A DNA stretch of 64,000 bases from VGBV01 sp963780395 (GTDB lineage: Bacteria > Actinomycetota > Thermoleophilia > Solirubrobacterales > 70-9). Position numbers and translations under genes: made by a program. Below, one piece after another: positions 25,877 through 32,538 of the stretch. Where the stretch lies: the NCBI GenBank assembly GCA_963780395.1, contig CAWABY010000003.1, positions 1 to 64,000 of the forward strand. Reading direction: 5' to 3'. Within the stretch, counting starts at the first letter, position 1. Every line of letters begins with the position of its first letter. A model generated the notes under the pieces. It ran no database searches, had not been told where the DNA came from, and worked only from the letters and a program-made list of their open reading frames with translations.

Positions 25877-26593
25877 ATGGGACAGAAGATCCACCCCGAA
25901 GGATTCCGGGTCGGCTACATCCACGACTGGAAGAGCAACTGGTTCAACGAGCGCGAGTTCGCGGACTACCTGATGGAGGACATCCACATCCGCGAGCACA
26001 TCGAGAACAAGCTCTCGCACGCCGGTCTGTCTGACATCACGATCGTCAAAGGCTCGAACGAGATCGAGGTCGATATCGCCACCGCGCGCCCCGGCATCGT
26101 GATCGGCAAGTCGGGCAGCGAGGTGGACGCGCTGCGCAAGGAGCTGCACAAGATCACCGGGCGCCCGGTCAAGGTCAACATCAAGGAGATCAAGCGCCCT
26201 GAGCTGGACGCGAAGCTGGTCGCCCAGTCAATCGCGGAGCAGCTCCAGAATCGCGTCGCCTTCCGGCGCGCGATGAAGCGCGCGCTGACCTCAGCGATGC
26301 GCTCCGGCGCCAAGGGGGTCAAGGTCCAGGTCTCGGGGCGCCTCGGCGGCGCCGAGATGGCGCGCACCGAGGGCTACTCCGACGGCCGCGTGCCCCTGCA
26401 TACCCTGCGCGCCGACATCGACTACGGCTTCATCGAGGCCCGCACGACGACCGGCCGCATCGGCGTCAAGTGCTGGATCAACAAGGGCGAGGTGATGCCC
26501 GAGGGCTACCGTCAGGAGGGCGCCGAGGACGAGGACGGCGCTCCCTCGGGCGGCGGCCGTGGAGGCCGCGGCGGGCGAGGGGGTCGTGGCTGA
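25877..26593 (+). CDS. rpsC: 30S ribosomal protein S3 with C-terminal RGG tail
   Basis: S3, 238 aa, at the mRNA entry tunnel. It has MGQKIHPEGFRVGYIHDWKS, the KH domain (RPGIVIGKSGSEVDALRKEL) and the C-terminal RLGGAEMARTEGYSDGRVPL. After GEVMPEG the tail is acidic and then purely Gly/Arg (GGGRGGRGGRGGRG), an RGG-box-like RNA-binding tail. GAGGAGAGC precedes the ATG. rplP starts on its last base. Confidence 0.95.
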   Translation: MGQKIHPEGFRVGYIHDWKSNWFNEREFADYLMEDIHIREHIENKLSHAGLSDITIVKGSNEIEVDIATARPGIVIGKSGSEVDALRKELHKITGRPVKVNIKEIKRPELDAKLVAQSIAEQLQNRVAFRRAMKRALTSAMRSGAKGVKVQVSGRLGGAEMARTEGYSDGRVPLHTLRADIDYGFIEARTTTGRIGVKCWINKGEVMPEGYRQEGAEDEDGAPSGGGRGGRGGRGGRG

Positions 26594-27012
26594 TGCTGAT
26601 GCCGAAGCGGGTCAAGTACCGCAAGCAGATGCGGGGCCGCATGCGCGGCTACGCGAAGGGGGGCAGCACCGTCGCCTTCGGCGAGTACGGGCTGAAGGCG
26701 ACCGAGCGCGGCTGGATCACCAACCGCCAGATCGAGGCCGCCCGAGTCGCGATGACCCGCAAGATCAAGCGAGGGGGGAAGGTCTGGATCAACATCTTCC
26801 CCGACAAGCCGGTGACCGCGAAGCCGGCCGAGACCCGCATGGGCTCGGGCAAGGGCAACCCCGAGGGCTGGGTCGCCGTCGTCAAGCCCGGCCGCGTCAT
26901 GTTCGAGCTCGCCGGGGTGGACGAGGAGCTGGCCAAGGACGCGTTGCGCCTGGCCGGCCACAAGCTTCCGATCAAGACCAAGTTCGTTCGCCGCGAGGGG
27001 GCCGAGGCGTGA
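26593..27012 (+). CDS. rplP: 50S ribosomal protein L16
   Basis: L16, 139 aa from ATG 26593 (MLMPKRVKYRKQMRGRMRGY), organises the A-tRNA region of the large subunit. It includes FGEYGLKATERGWITNRQIE and RMGSGKGNPEGWVAVVKPGR. The position equivalent to the usual Arg hydroxylation loop is present. Its TGA overlaps the second copy of the 25-bp repeated element. Confidence 0.96.
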   Translation: MLMPKRVKYRKQMRGRMRGYAKGGSTVAFGEYGLKATERGWITNRQIEAARVAMTRKIKRGGKVWINIFPDKPVTAKPAETRMGSGKGNPEGWVAVVKPGRVMFELAGVDEELAKDALRLAGHKLPIKTKFVRREGAEA

Positions 27013-27014
27013 GC

Positions 27015-27047
27015 ATGGAGCGAAGCGGAATGCGAGCACTGGGATGA
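27015..27047 (+). other. Ten-codon ORF in a repeated 25-bp element before rpmC
   Basis: ATG at 27015 opens MERSGMRALG, and its TGA (27045-27047) overlaps the rpmC ATG (27044-27046) as ATGA. The DNA at 27011-27035 matches the pre-rplA copy (1939-1963) at 23 of 25 bases, and the peptides share MxRSxMR. The two copies thus have the same relation to the upstream stop and the downstream start. Confidence 0.5.
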
Positions 27048-27256
27048 AGGCCTCAGACGTGCACAACCTCAAGGACCCCGAGCTGCTCGAGCGCCTGCGC
27101 CAGGCCAAGGAGGAGCACTTCGGGCTGCGCTTCCAGCACGCCACCGGCGAGCTCGAGAACACCTCCGCCATGGGCGCCGCGCGGCGTGACGTCGCGCGGC
27201 TGCTGACCGTGGCCAGGGAGCGGGGGATCGACGTTGAGAAGGAACTGAAGGACTGA
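27044..27256 (+). CDS. rpmC: 50S ribosomal protein L29
   Basis: L29, 70 aa, two-helix protein beside the tunnel exit. It starts MKASDVHNLKDPELLERLRQ and has the conserved EEHFGLRFQHATGELENT segment. The ATG overlaps the stop of the ten-codon ORF before it, suggesting coupled initiation. rpsQ follows after two bases. Confidence 0.94.
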   Translation: MKASDVHNLKDPELLERLRQAKEEHFGLRFQHATGELENTSAMGAARRDVARLLTVARERGIDVEKELKD

Positions 27257-27258
27257 CG

Positions 27259-27909
27259 ATGGCTGAAGACGAGAAAAAAGAGCAGAACGAGACCAGCGAA
27301 GAGCAGCCCGCCGAAGAGCAGGCCCCCGAGGCCGAGGCTCCGGCAGAGGACGCTCCGGCCGAGGACGCCCCAGCCGAGGACGCCCCAGCCGAGGACGCCC
27401 CAGCCGAGGACGCACCAGCCGAGGACGCTCCGGCCGAGGACGCCCCGGCCGCTGATGACGAGGGTCTGGACTGGAAGGCGCGCAAGCGTCTGGAGCGCTC
27501 CCGCGAGTCCGGCGCCGCCGGGCCGCAGCGCAGCCCCACGGACCGGGCCGGCGAGCGCTCGCAGCACCGCGGCGCCGCCGCAAAGGCCCGCTCGTCCTAC
27601 CGCAAGAAGCGCCGCCAGGGCGGCGAGACCGGCACGGGCACACCCCCGGCCGAGCGCCGCTCGGCGGGCCGCAAGGAGCGCCGGGGCACCGTCGTCTCGA
27701 GCAAGTCGGACAAGACGATCACCGTCCGCATCGACACCGCGCGGCGACATCCCGCCTACGAGAAGATCGTTCGCGAGTCGAGCACCCTTCGCGCCCACGA
27801 CGAGTCCAACGAGGCGGGCGAGGGCGACCTGGTACGGATCATCGAGACCCGCCCGCTGTCGAAGACCAAGCGCTGGCGCCTGGCCGAAGTCCTCGAGAAG
27901 GCGAAGTAG
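27259..27909 (+). CDS. rpsQ: 30S ribosomal protein S17 with a repeat-containing N-terminal extension
   Basis: S17 is normally 80-100 aa; this product is 216. The S17 domain starts near residue 137 (RKERRGTVVSSKSDKTITVR, then RRHPAYEKIVRESSTLRAHD and VRIIETRPLSKTKRWRLAEV). Residues 1-65 are acidic, with seven perfect APAED units encoded by 15-bp tandem repeats, and residues 66-136 are Arg/Ser-rich and basic. ATG 27259 is two bases after rpmC with the rpmC 3' end as SD region. A later start is possible, but no better site is seen before the S17 domain. Confidence 0.9.
   Translation: MAEDEKKEQNETSEEQPAEEQAPEAEAPAEDAPAEDAPAEDAPAEDAPAEDAPAEDAPAEDAPAADDEGLDWKARKRLERSRESGAAGPQRSPTDRAGERSQHRGAAAKARSSYRKKRRQGGETGTGTPPAERRSAGRKERRGTVVSSKSDKTITVRIDTARRHPAYEKIVRESSTLRAHDESNEAGEGDLVRIIETRPLSKTKRWRLAEVLEKAK
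27337..27450 (+). repeat. 15-bp tandem repeat in rpsQ, seven full units
   Basis: Seven consecutive 15-bp units of the form GCNCCNGCNGAGGAC run from 27337 to 27441, with a partial eighth to 27450. All are in frame and encode APAED. Units differ only at third positions, with the three central copies (GCC CCA GCC GAG GAC) identical, which points to recent slippage or recombination within the array. Confidence 0.92.
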
Positions 27910-27918
27910 GACGGAGCG

Positions 27919-28287
27919 ATGATCCAGCAGGAGTCCAAGCTCAGGGTGGCCGACAACTCGGGCGCGCGCGAGATCCTCTGCATCCGGGTCAAGGGCGGCT
28001 CCCACCGCCGCTACGCGCGCATCGGCGATGTCATCACCGCGACCGTCAAGCAGGCGACGCCGCACGGCGGCGTCCGCAAGGGCGAAGTGGTCGAGGCCGT
28101 GGTCGTGCGCACCCGCAAGCAGCTGGGCCGCAAGGACGGCACCTACATCTCCTTCGACGAGAACGCCGCCGTGCTGATCGACCCGCAGGGCGCGCCGCGC
28201 GGTACGCGCATCTTCGGCCCGGTCGCCCGCGAGCTGCGCGACAGGAACTTCATGCGGATCGTGTCGCTGGCCCCGGAGGTGCTCTAA
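27919..28287 (+). CDS. rplN: 50S ribosomal protein L14
   Basis: L14, 122 aa, contacts 16S rRNA across the subunit bridge. It has MIQQESKLRVADNSGAREIL, GGSHRRYARIGDVITATVKQ and GTRIFGPVARELRDRNFMRI. Canonical in length and sequence; starts nine bases after rpsQ. Confidence 0.97.
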   Translation: MIQQESKLRVADNSGAREILCIRVKGGSHRRYARIGDVITATVKQATPHGGVRKGEVVEAVVVRTRKQLGRKDGTYISFDENAAVLIDPQGAPRGTRIFGPVARELRDRNFMRIVSLAPEVL

Positions 28288-28290
28288 ACC

Positions 28291-28629
28291 ATGGGTGGGA
28301 TGCGAATCCGCAAGGACGACAACGTCAAGGTGATCGGCGGCAAGGACCGCGGCAAGACCGGCCGCGTTGTCCGCACCGAGCCCGGCAAGGGCCGTGTGTA
28401 CGTCGAAGGGCTCAACATCGTCAAGCGCCACCAGCGCCCCGTCTCGGTCAAGGACGCCTCCAAGGGGGGCGAGGTCGGCGGCATCATCGAGAAGGAGGGC
28501 CCGATCCACATCTCCAACGTGATGCTGCTGGACCCCTCAGACAACAAGCCCACCCGCGTACGGGTCGAGCGGGGCGCCGACGGCAAGCGCCGCCGCGTCG
28601 GCGCGCGCAAGGGCACGGAGATCGACTGA
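28291..28629 (+). CDS. rplX: 50S ribosomal protein L24
   Basis: L24, 112 aa, an assembly initiator with a KOW domain (KDDNVKVIGGKDRGKTGRVV) followed by VEGLNIVKRHQRPV. The residue pattern is normal. Its TGA (28627-28629) shares its last base with the rplE start. Confidence 0.95.
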   Translation: MGGMRIRKDDNVKVIGGKDRGKTGRVVRTEPGKGRVYVEGLNIVKRHQRPVSVKDASKGGEVGGIIEKEGPIHISNVMLLDPSDNKPTRVRVERGADGKRRRVGARKGTEID

Positions 28630-29492
28630 TGGAAGCCGCAACCGATCAGAAGGCAACGGAGCAGCAGAAGCAGGCGGCACCCCCGCCGAGGCTGCGCGAC
28701 GCCTACTCGAACGAGCTGAAGCCGGCGCTGGTAGAGCGCTTCGGCTACTCCAGCCCGATGGCCGTGCCGACGCTGCAGAAGATCACCCTCAACATGGGGA
28801 TCGGCGAGGCCAAGCAGAACACCCAGATGCTGGAGGCCGCGACCGAGCAGCTGGCGACGATCGCCGGCCAGGCTCCGAGCGTGCGCCGCGCCAAGAAGTC
28901 GATCGCGAACTTCAAGGTCCGCGAGCAGATGCCCGTCGGTGTCGCGGTCACCCTGCGCCGCGCGCGCATGTGGGAGTTCCTGGACCGCCTGATCACGATC
29001 GCCATCCCCCGCATTCGCGACTTCCGGGGGCTCAACCCCCGCTCCTTCGACGGGCGCGGCAACTACTCGATCGGCGTCCGCGAGCAGATCATCTTCCCCG
29101 AGATCGACTACGACTCGATCGACGAGGTCAGGGGCCTCGACATCACGATCACCACAACGGCCGCCAGCGACGTCGAGGCGTTCGCGCTGCTCGACGGGCT
29201 CGGCATGCCGTTCGCCGCCGACGGCCGTCCCGGCGAGGTCGACAAGGCCGCCGAGGAAGAGGAGGAGCGGCGCAAGGAGGAGGCCCGCCAGCGCGCCGAG
29301 GCCGAGGAGGCCGCCCTGGAGCAGCTCAAGGAGGAGAACCCCGAGGCCTACGCCAAGCGCGAGAGGCCCGAGGAGGGCGAGGAAGGCGAAGAGGGCGAGG
29401 CGGGCGAGGGCGAGAAGAAGCCCGAGGGCGAGGGCAAATCCGACGATGACTCCGCCAAGGGCGGGGACGACTCCAAAGAGAAGGAAGGCTGA
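28629..29492 (+). CDS. rplE: 50S ribosomal protein L5 with acidic C-terminal extension
   Basis: L5 binds 5S rRNA. Residues 1-28 are a Gln/Ala/Pro lead-in; the L5 fold runs from LRDAYSNELKPALVERFGYS to about residue 200 (VEAFALLDGLGMPFAADGR). Some 80 further residues are Glu/Lys/Arg-rich and helical, then Glu/Gly acidic (EEGEEGEEGEAGEGEKKPEG). Typical L5 is 180-190 aa against 287 here. The stop overlaps the rpsN start by one base. Confidence 0.94.
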   Translation: MEAATDQKATEQQKQAAPPPRLRDAYSNELKPALVERFGYSSPMAVPTLQKITLNMGIGEAKQNTQMLEAATEQLATIAGQAPSVRRAKKSIANFKVREQMPVGVAVTLRRARMWEFLDRLITIAIPRIRDFRGLNPRSFDGRGNYSIGVREQIIFPEIDYDSIDEVRGLDITITTTAASDVEAFALLDGLGMPFAADGRPGEVDKAAEEEEERRKEEARQRAEAEEAALEQLKEENPEAYAKRERPEEGEEGEEGEAGEGEKKPEGEGKSDDDSAKGGDDSKEKEG

Positions 29493-29677
29493 TGGCCAAG
29501 ACGTCCCAGCGGGTGAAGCAGAGCAACCCGCCGAAGTTCAAATCGCGCGGTTACAACCGCTGCCGCCGCTGCGGCCGCTCCCGCGCCTATTACCGCAAGT
29601 TCGGCCTCTGTCGGATCTGCCTGCGTGAGCAGGCCCATCAGGGCTACGTGCCGGGCATGACCAAGTCGAGCTGGTAA
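29492..29677 (+). CDS. rpsN: 30S ribosomal protein S14, zinc-binding type Z
   Basis: Short S14, 61 aa, with two CxxC motifs (CRRC and CRIC) forming the zinc site, and LREQAHQGYVPGMTKSSW at the end. It begins MAKTSQRVKQSNPPKFKSRG, slightly different from the usual MAKKSM start. The position between rplE and rpsH is standard. Confidence 0.96.
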   Translation: MAKTSQRVKQSNPPKFKSRGYNRCRRCGRSRAYYRKFGLCRICLREQAHQGYVPGMTKSSW

Positions 29678-29692
29678 GGAGCCCGCGAACCC

Positions 29693-30088
29693 ATGCTTAC
29701 CGATCCCATCGGCGACTACCTGACCCGGATCCGCAACGCGCTCGAGGCCGAGCACGAGGAGGTCGTGATCCCGTCCTCGCGCCTGAAGCGCGAGATGTCG
29801 CGCATCCTCAAGGAGCAGGGCTACATCACCGACTTCGCCACCGAGAAGGGCGAGAAGGGCGAGGTGCTCCGCGTCGCCCTCCGCTACACCGAGGATCGCG
29901 ACCCCGTGATCATGGGAATGGAGCGCGTCTCTCGCCCCGGCCGGCGCCGCTACGTGAAGAGCGACGACGTGCCGCGGGTGCAGGGTGGCATGGGCACCAC
30001 GATCGTCTCGACCTCGACCGGCGTCATGACCGGTCACGAGGCGACCAAGAAGGGCGTCGGCGGCGAGGTAGTCGCCTACGTGTGGTGA
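29693..30088 (+). CDS. rpsH: 30S ribosomal protein S8
   Basis: S8, 131 aa, a primary 16S binder. It has MLTDPIGDYLTRIRNALEAE, VIPSSRLKREMSRILKEQGY and GMGTTIVSTSTGVMTGHEAT. GGAGCC precedes ATG 29693. Canonical. Confidence 0.96.
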   Translation: MLTDPIGDYLTRIRNALEAEHEEVVIPSSRLKREMSRILKEQGYITDFATEKGEKGEVLRVALRYTEDRDPVIMGMERVSRPGRRRYVKSDDVPRVQGGMGTTIVSTSTGVMTGHEATKKGVGGEVVAYVW

Positions 30089-30095
30089 GCCTGAG

Positions 30096-30629
30096 ATGAG
30101 CCGGATCGGAAAGCAGCCGATAGAGATCCCCGACGGGGTCGAGGTCGATGTGAAGCCGCAGGCGGTCACCGTCAAGGGCCCGAAGGGAGAGCTCTCCCAG
30201 GAGATCGTGCGCGACATCAAGGTGTCGCTGGACGACGGCGCCGTCAAGGTCGAGCGCCCCACGGACCGCGGCGAGCACCGTGCCCTGCACGGGCTCACCC
30301 GCAGCCTGATCGCGAACATGGTCGAGGGCGTCACCGACGGCTACGAGCGGCGGCTGGAGATCCAGGGGGTCGGCTACCGCGCCCAGCTCAAGGGCAAGGC
30401 GCTTGAGATGTCGCTCGGCTACTCGCATCCGGTGACGCTGCAGGCGCCCGAGGGGATCGAGTTCGAGGTCCCCGAGCCGACCCAGGTGATCGTGCGCGGC
30501 ATCGACAAGCAGCTCGTGGGCGAGATCGCCGCCCGCATCCGCAAGAGCCGTCCGCCGGAGCCCTACAAGGGCAAGGGCGTGCGCTACGCGGGCGAGCACG
30601 TCAGCCGCAAGGTCGGGAAGCGGGCTTAA
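30096..30629 (+). CDS. rplF: 50S ribosomal protein L6
   Basis: L6, 177 aa, near the sarcin-ricin loop. Two homologous domains are visible: MSRIGKQPIEIPDGVEVDVK at the start, and the C-terminal RKSRPPEPYKGKGVRYAGEH. GVGYRAQLKGKALEMSLGYS is the expected linker region. Canonical. Confidence 0.96.
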   Translation: MSRIGKQPIEIPDGVEVDVKPQAVTVKGPKGELSQEIVRDIKVSLDDGAVKVERPTDRGEHRALHGLTRSLIANMVEGVTDGYERRLEIQGVGYRAQLKGKALEMSLGYSHPVTLQAPEGIEFEVPEPTQVIVRGIDKQLVGEIAARIRKSRPPEPYKGKGVRYAGEHVSRKVGKRA

Positions 30630-30632
30630 GCC

Positions 30633-30986
30633 GTGACGGTCCTGACCAAGCCCCAGAAGCGCCTGCGGCGCCGGCGCCGCGTGCGCGCCAAGATCCGCGG
30701 CAGCGCGGAGCGTCCGCGCCTTTCGGTCTATCGCTCCAACCGCGGCATCTCGGCCCAGCTGATCGACGACGATTCCGGTCGCACGCTGACGGCGGTCAAC
30801 TGGACGGAGGGCGACCTGCGTGGCATGGCCCCGATGGAACAGGCCAAGAAGGCCGGCGAGCTGATCGCCAAGCGGGCCTCTGACGCCAAGGTCGAGACCT
30901 GCGTCTTCGACCGCAGCGGCTACCGCTACCACGGCCGCGTCAAGGCGCTGGCCGAGGGCGCGAGGGAGGGGGGACTGAAGTTCTGA
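30633..30986 (+). CDS. rplR: 50S ribosomal protein L18
   Basis: L18, 117 aa from GTG 30633, carries 5S rRNA. It has RRRRVRAKIRGSAERPRLSV, YRSNRGISAQLIDDDSG and the C-terminal VFDRSGYRYHGRVKALAEGA. Starts three bases after rplF. A 46-base gap with a candidate promoter follows before rpsE. Confidence 0.95.
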   Translation: MTVLTKPQKRLRRRRRVRAKIRGSAERPRLSVYRSNRGISAQLIDDDSGRTLTAVNWTEGDLRGMAPMEQAKKAGELIAKRASDAKVETCVFDRSGYRYHGRVKALAEGAREGGLKF

Positions 30987-31016
30987 TGGCCGCGGGGGCC
31001 GCCTGGTCTGCTCCGC

Positions 31017-31022
31017 TACCGT
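31017..31022 (+). promoter_or_regulatory. Candidate internal -10 box before rpsE
   Basis: TACCGT lies ten bases before ATG 31033 in one of the few true gaps of the spc cluster, and the same hexamer precedes the kinase and reductase genes at 60.4 and 62.3 kb. No SD is evident before rpsE, so a very short-leader transcript is possible. Confidence 0.4.
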
Positions 31023-31032
31023 CTTTCAGCCC

Positions 31033-31845
31033 ATGACCCTCGAAACCGTCAGCCCCAAGGGACTCGATCTGCAGGAGCGCGTGATCGAGATCAACCGTGT
31101 CGCCAAAGTCGTCAAGGGCGGCCGCCGCTTCTCGTTCACCGCGCTCGTCGCCGTCGGCGACGAGGACTCCGTGGTCGGGATCGGCTACGGCAAGGCCCGC
31201 GAGGTGCCCCTGGCGATCCAGAAGGCGGTCGAGAACGCCCGCAAGAACCTAATCCGCGTGCCCAAGTACGGCCAGACGATCACCCACCGCGTGATCGGCC
31301 GCTTCGGCGCCGGCCATGTCGTGCTGCGACCGGCCAGCCCCGGTACCGGCGTCATCGCCGGCGGCGGCGTGCGGGCGGTGCTCGAGTTGGGCGGGGTCCG
31401 CGACGTGCTCACCAAGAGCATCGGCACGCAGAACCCGATCAACCTGGTGAAGGCGACGATGGAGGGGCTCGAGAGCCTGCGGAAGCCGGAGGACGTCGCC
31501 AAGCTGCGGGGGATTTCGATCAGCGAGGTGCTCGGGGTCGGACCCGTGTTCGGAGCGGACGGGGAAGCTGCTTCTGAGTCAGACTCGACCGAGGCGGCTA
31601 CCGGGCCCGTCCCCGTGGCTGCGAAAACACCGACTGCGGAACTTGCCACGGGGACGGACCCGGCATCCGCCCCTGCCGCGGAGAAGCCCGCCGAGGAACC
31701 CCCGCCTGCCGAGGAGCCCGCGCCAGCTTCCCAGCCGAGCCCGCCAGAGACACCGGTCACTCCCGCCGAGGGGTCCGAGAAGGGCGAGGAGGGCGAGAAG
31801 AAGCCCGCTGAGGCCGAGAAGTCGGAGGAGGGCACCGGTGGCTGA
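31033..31845 (+). CDS. rpsE: 30S ribosomal protein S5 with long C-terminal tail
   Basis: S5 helps mRNA unwinding and decoding accuracy. The S5 fold runs to about residue 180 (LQERVIEINRVAKVVKGGRR, VPLAIQKAVENARKNLIRVP, GVIAGGGVRAVLELGGVRDV). The remaining 90 or so residues are Pro/Ala/Glu/Thr-rich. The tail DNA contains a near-perfect 19-bp inverted repeat (31601-31663), and its loop uses codons (AAA, ACA) that are rare in the surrounding genes. Total 270 aa. It overlaps rpmD by eight bases. Confidence 0.94.
   Translation: MTLETVSPKGLDLQERVIEINRVAKVVKGGRRFSFTALVAVGDEDSVVGIGYGKAREVPLAIQKAVENARKNLIRVPKYGQTITHRVIGRFGAGHVVLRPASPGTGVIAGGGVRAVLELGGVRDVLTKSIGTQNPINLVKATMEGLESLRKPEDVAKLRGISISEVLGVGPVFGADGEAASESDSTEAATGPVPVAAKTPTAELATGTDPASAPAAEKPAEEPPPAEEPAPASQPSPPETPVTPAEGSEKGEEGEKKPAEAEKSEEGTGG
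31601..31663. repeat. REP-like 19-bp inverted repeat inside the rpsE tail
   Basis: CCGGGCCCGTCCCCGTGGC (31601-31619) and GCCACGGGGACGGACCCGG (31645-31663) are complementary at 18 of 19 positions around a 25-base loop. The loop is AT-richer than its surroundings. It lies in frame in the variable tail of S5. The size and look are those of a repetitive extragenic palindrome that has landed in coding DNA; no second copy was noticed in this window. Confidence 0.75.
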
Positions 31846-32017
31846 GGTCACGGTCAAGCAGGTGCGTTCCTCGAATGGCGCGTCCCCGAGCCAGCGGGAG
31901 ACGCTGCGATCCCTGAAGCTGGGGCGGATCGGGGCCAGCTCGACACACACCGACAACGAGCAGTTTCAGGGGATGCTGAGGGTCGTCGGGCACATGGTTG
32001 AGGTTGGTGAGAAGTGA
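31838..32017 (+). CDS. rpmD: 50S ribosomal protein L30
   Basis: L30, 59 aa, from GTG 31838, eight bases inside rpsE. It reads MAEVTVKQVRSSNGASPSQR, then LRSLKLGRIGASSTHTDNEQ and the final MLRVVGHMVEVGEK. The LKLGRIG core is the L30 signature. It overlaps rplO by four bases. Confidence 0.92.
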   Translation: MAEVTVKQVRSSNGASPSQRETLRSLKLGRIGASSTHTDNEQFQGMLRVVGHMVEVGEK

Positions 32018-32538
32018 GCGCCGAGCGTTCCAAGCAGGTGGGGCTGCACAACCTGAAGCCCGCAAAGGGATCGCGGAAGGCGCGCAAGCGGCTCGGACGC
32101 GGGCACGGGACGGGATTCGGCAAGACCTCAGGCCGCGGCCACAAGGGCGCCGGCGCGCGCTCGGGCAGCAAGCGCAAGCCCGGCTACGAGGGCGGGCAGA
32201 ACCCGATCCACATGCGGATGGGCAAGCTGCGCGGCCCGAACAAGAAGATGTCGATGCCGTTCGAGAACTTCCGGACGCGCACCCAGCCGGTCAACGTCTC
32301 AGACCTCGAGAAGCGGTTCAAGGCCGGCGACGAGGTGACGCCTGAGTCGCTGCGCGAGAAGGGCCTCGCAACCCGCAAGCACCCCGTCAAGGTGCTCGGC
32401 AGCGGCGAGATCTCGGCCAAGCTCACCGTCAAGGCCCACGCCTTCAGCGCAACCGCCAGGGAGAAGATCGAGGCGGCCGGCGGCAGCTGCGAGGAGCTCG
32501 AGCTTCAGGCGGTCCCCGGCAAGGAGCCGGCTGAATAG
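32014..32538 (+). CDS. rplO: 50S ribosomal protein L15
   Basis: L15, 174 aa from GTG 32014 (GTGA overlap with rpmD). LHNLKPAKGSRKARKRLGRG, GFGKTSGRGHKGAGARSG and the C-terminal VKAHAFSATAREKIEAAGGS match the family. Its TAG shares the last base with the secY GTG. Slightly longer than the usual 145-150 aa. Confidence 0.95.
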   Translation: MSAERSKQVGLHNLKPAKGSRKARKRLGRGHGTGFGKTSGRGHKGAGARSGSKRKPGYEGGQNPIHMRMGKLRGPNKKMSMPFENFRTRTQPVNVSDLEKRFKAGDEVTPESLREKGLATRKHPVKVLGSGEISAKLTVKAHAFSATAREKIEAAGGSCEELELQAVPGKEPAE

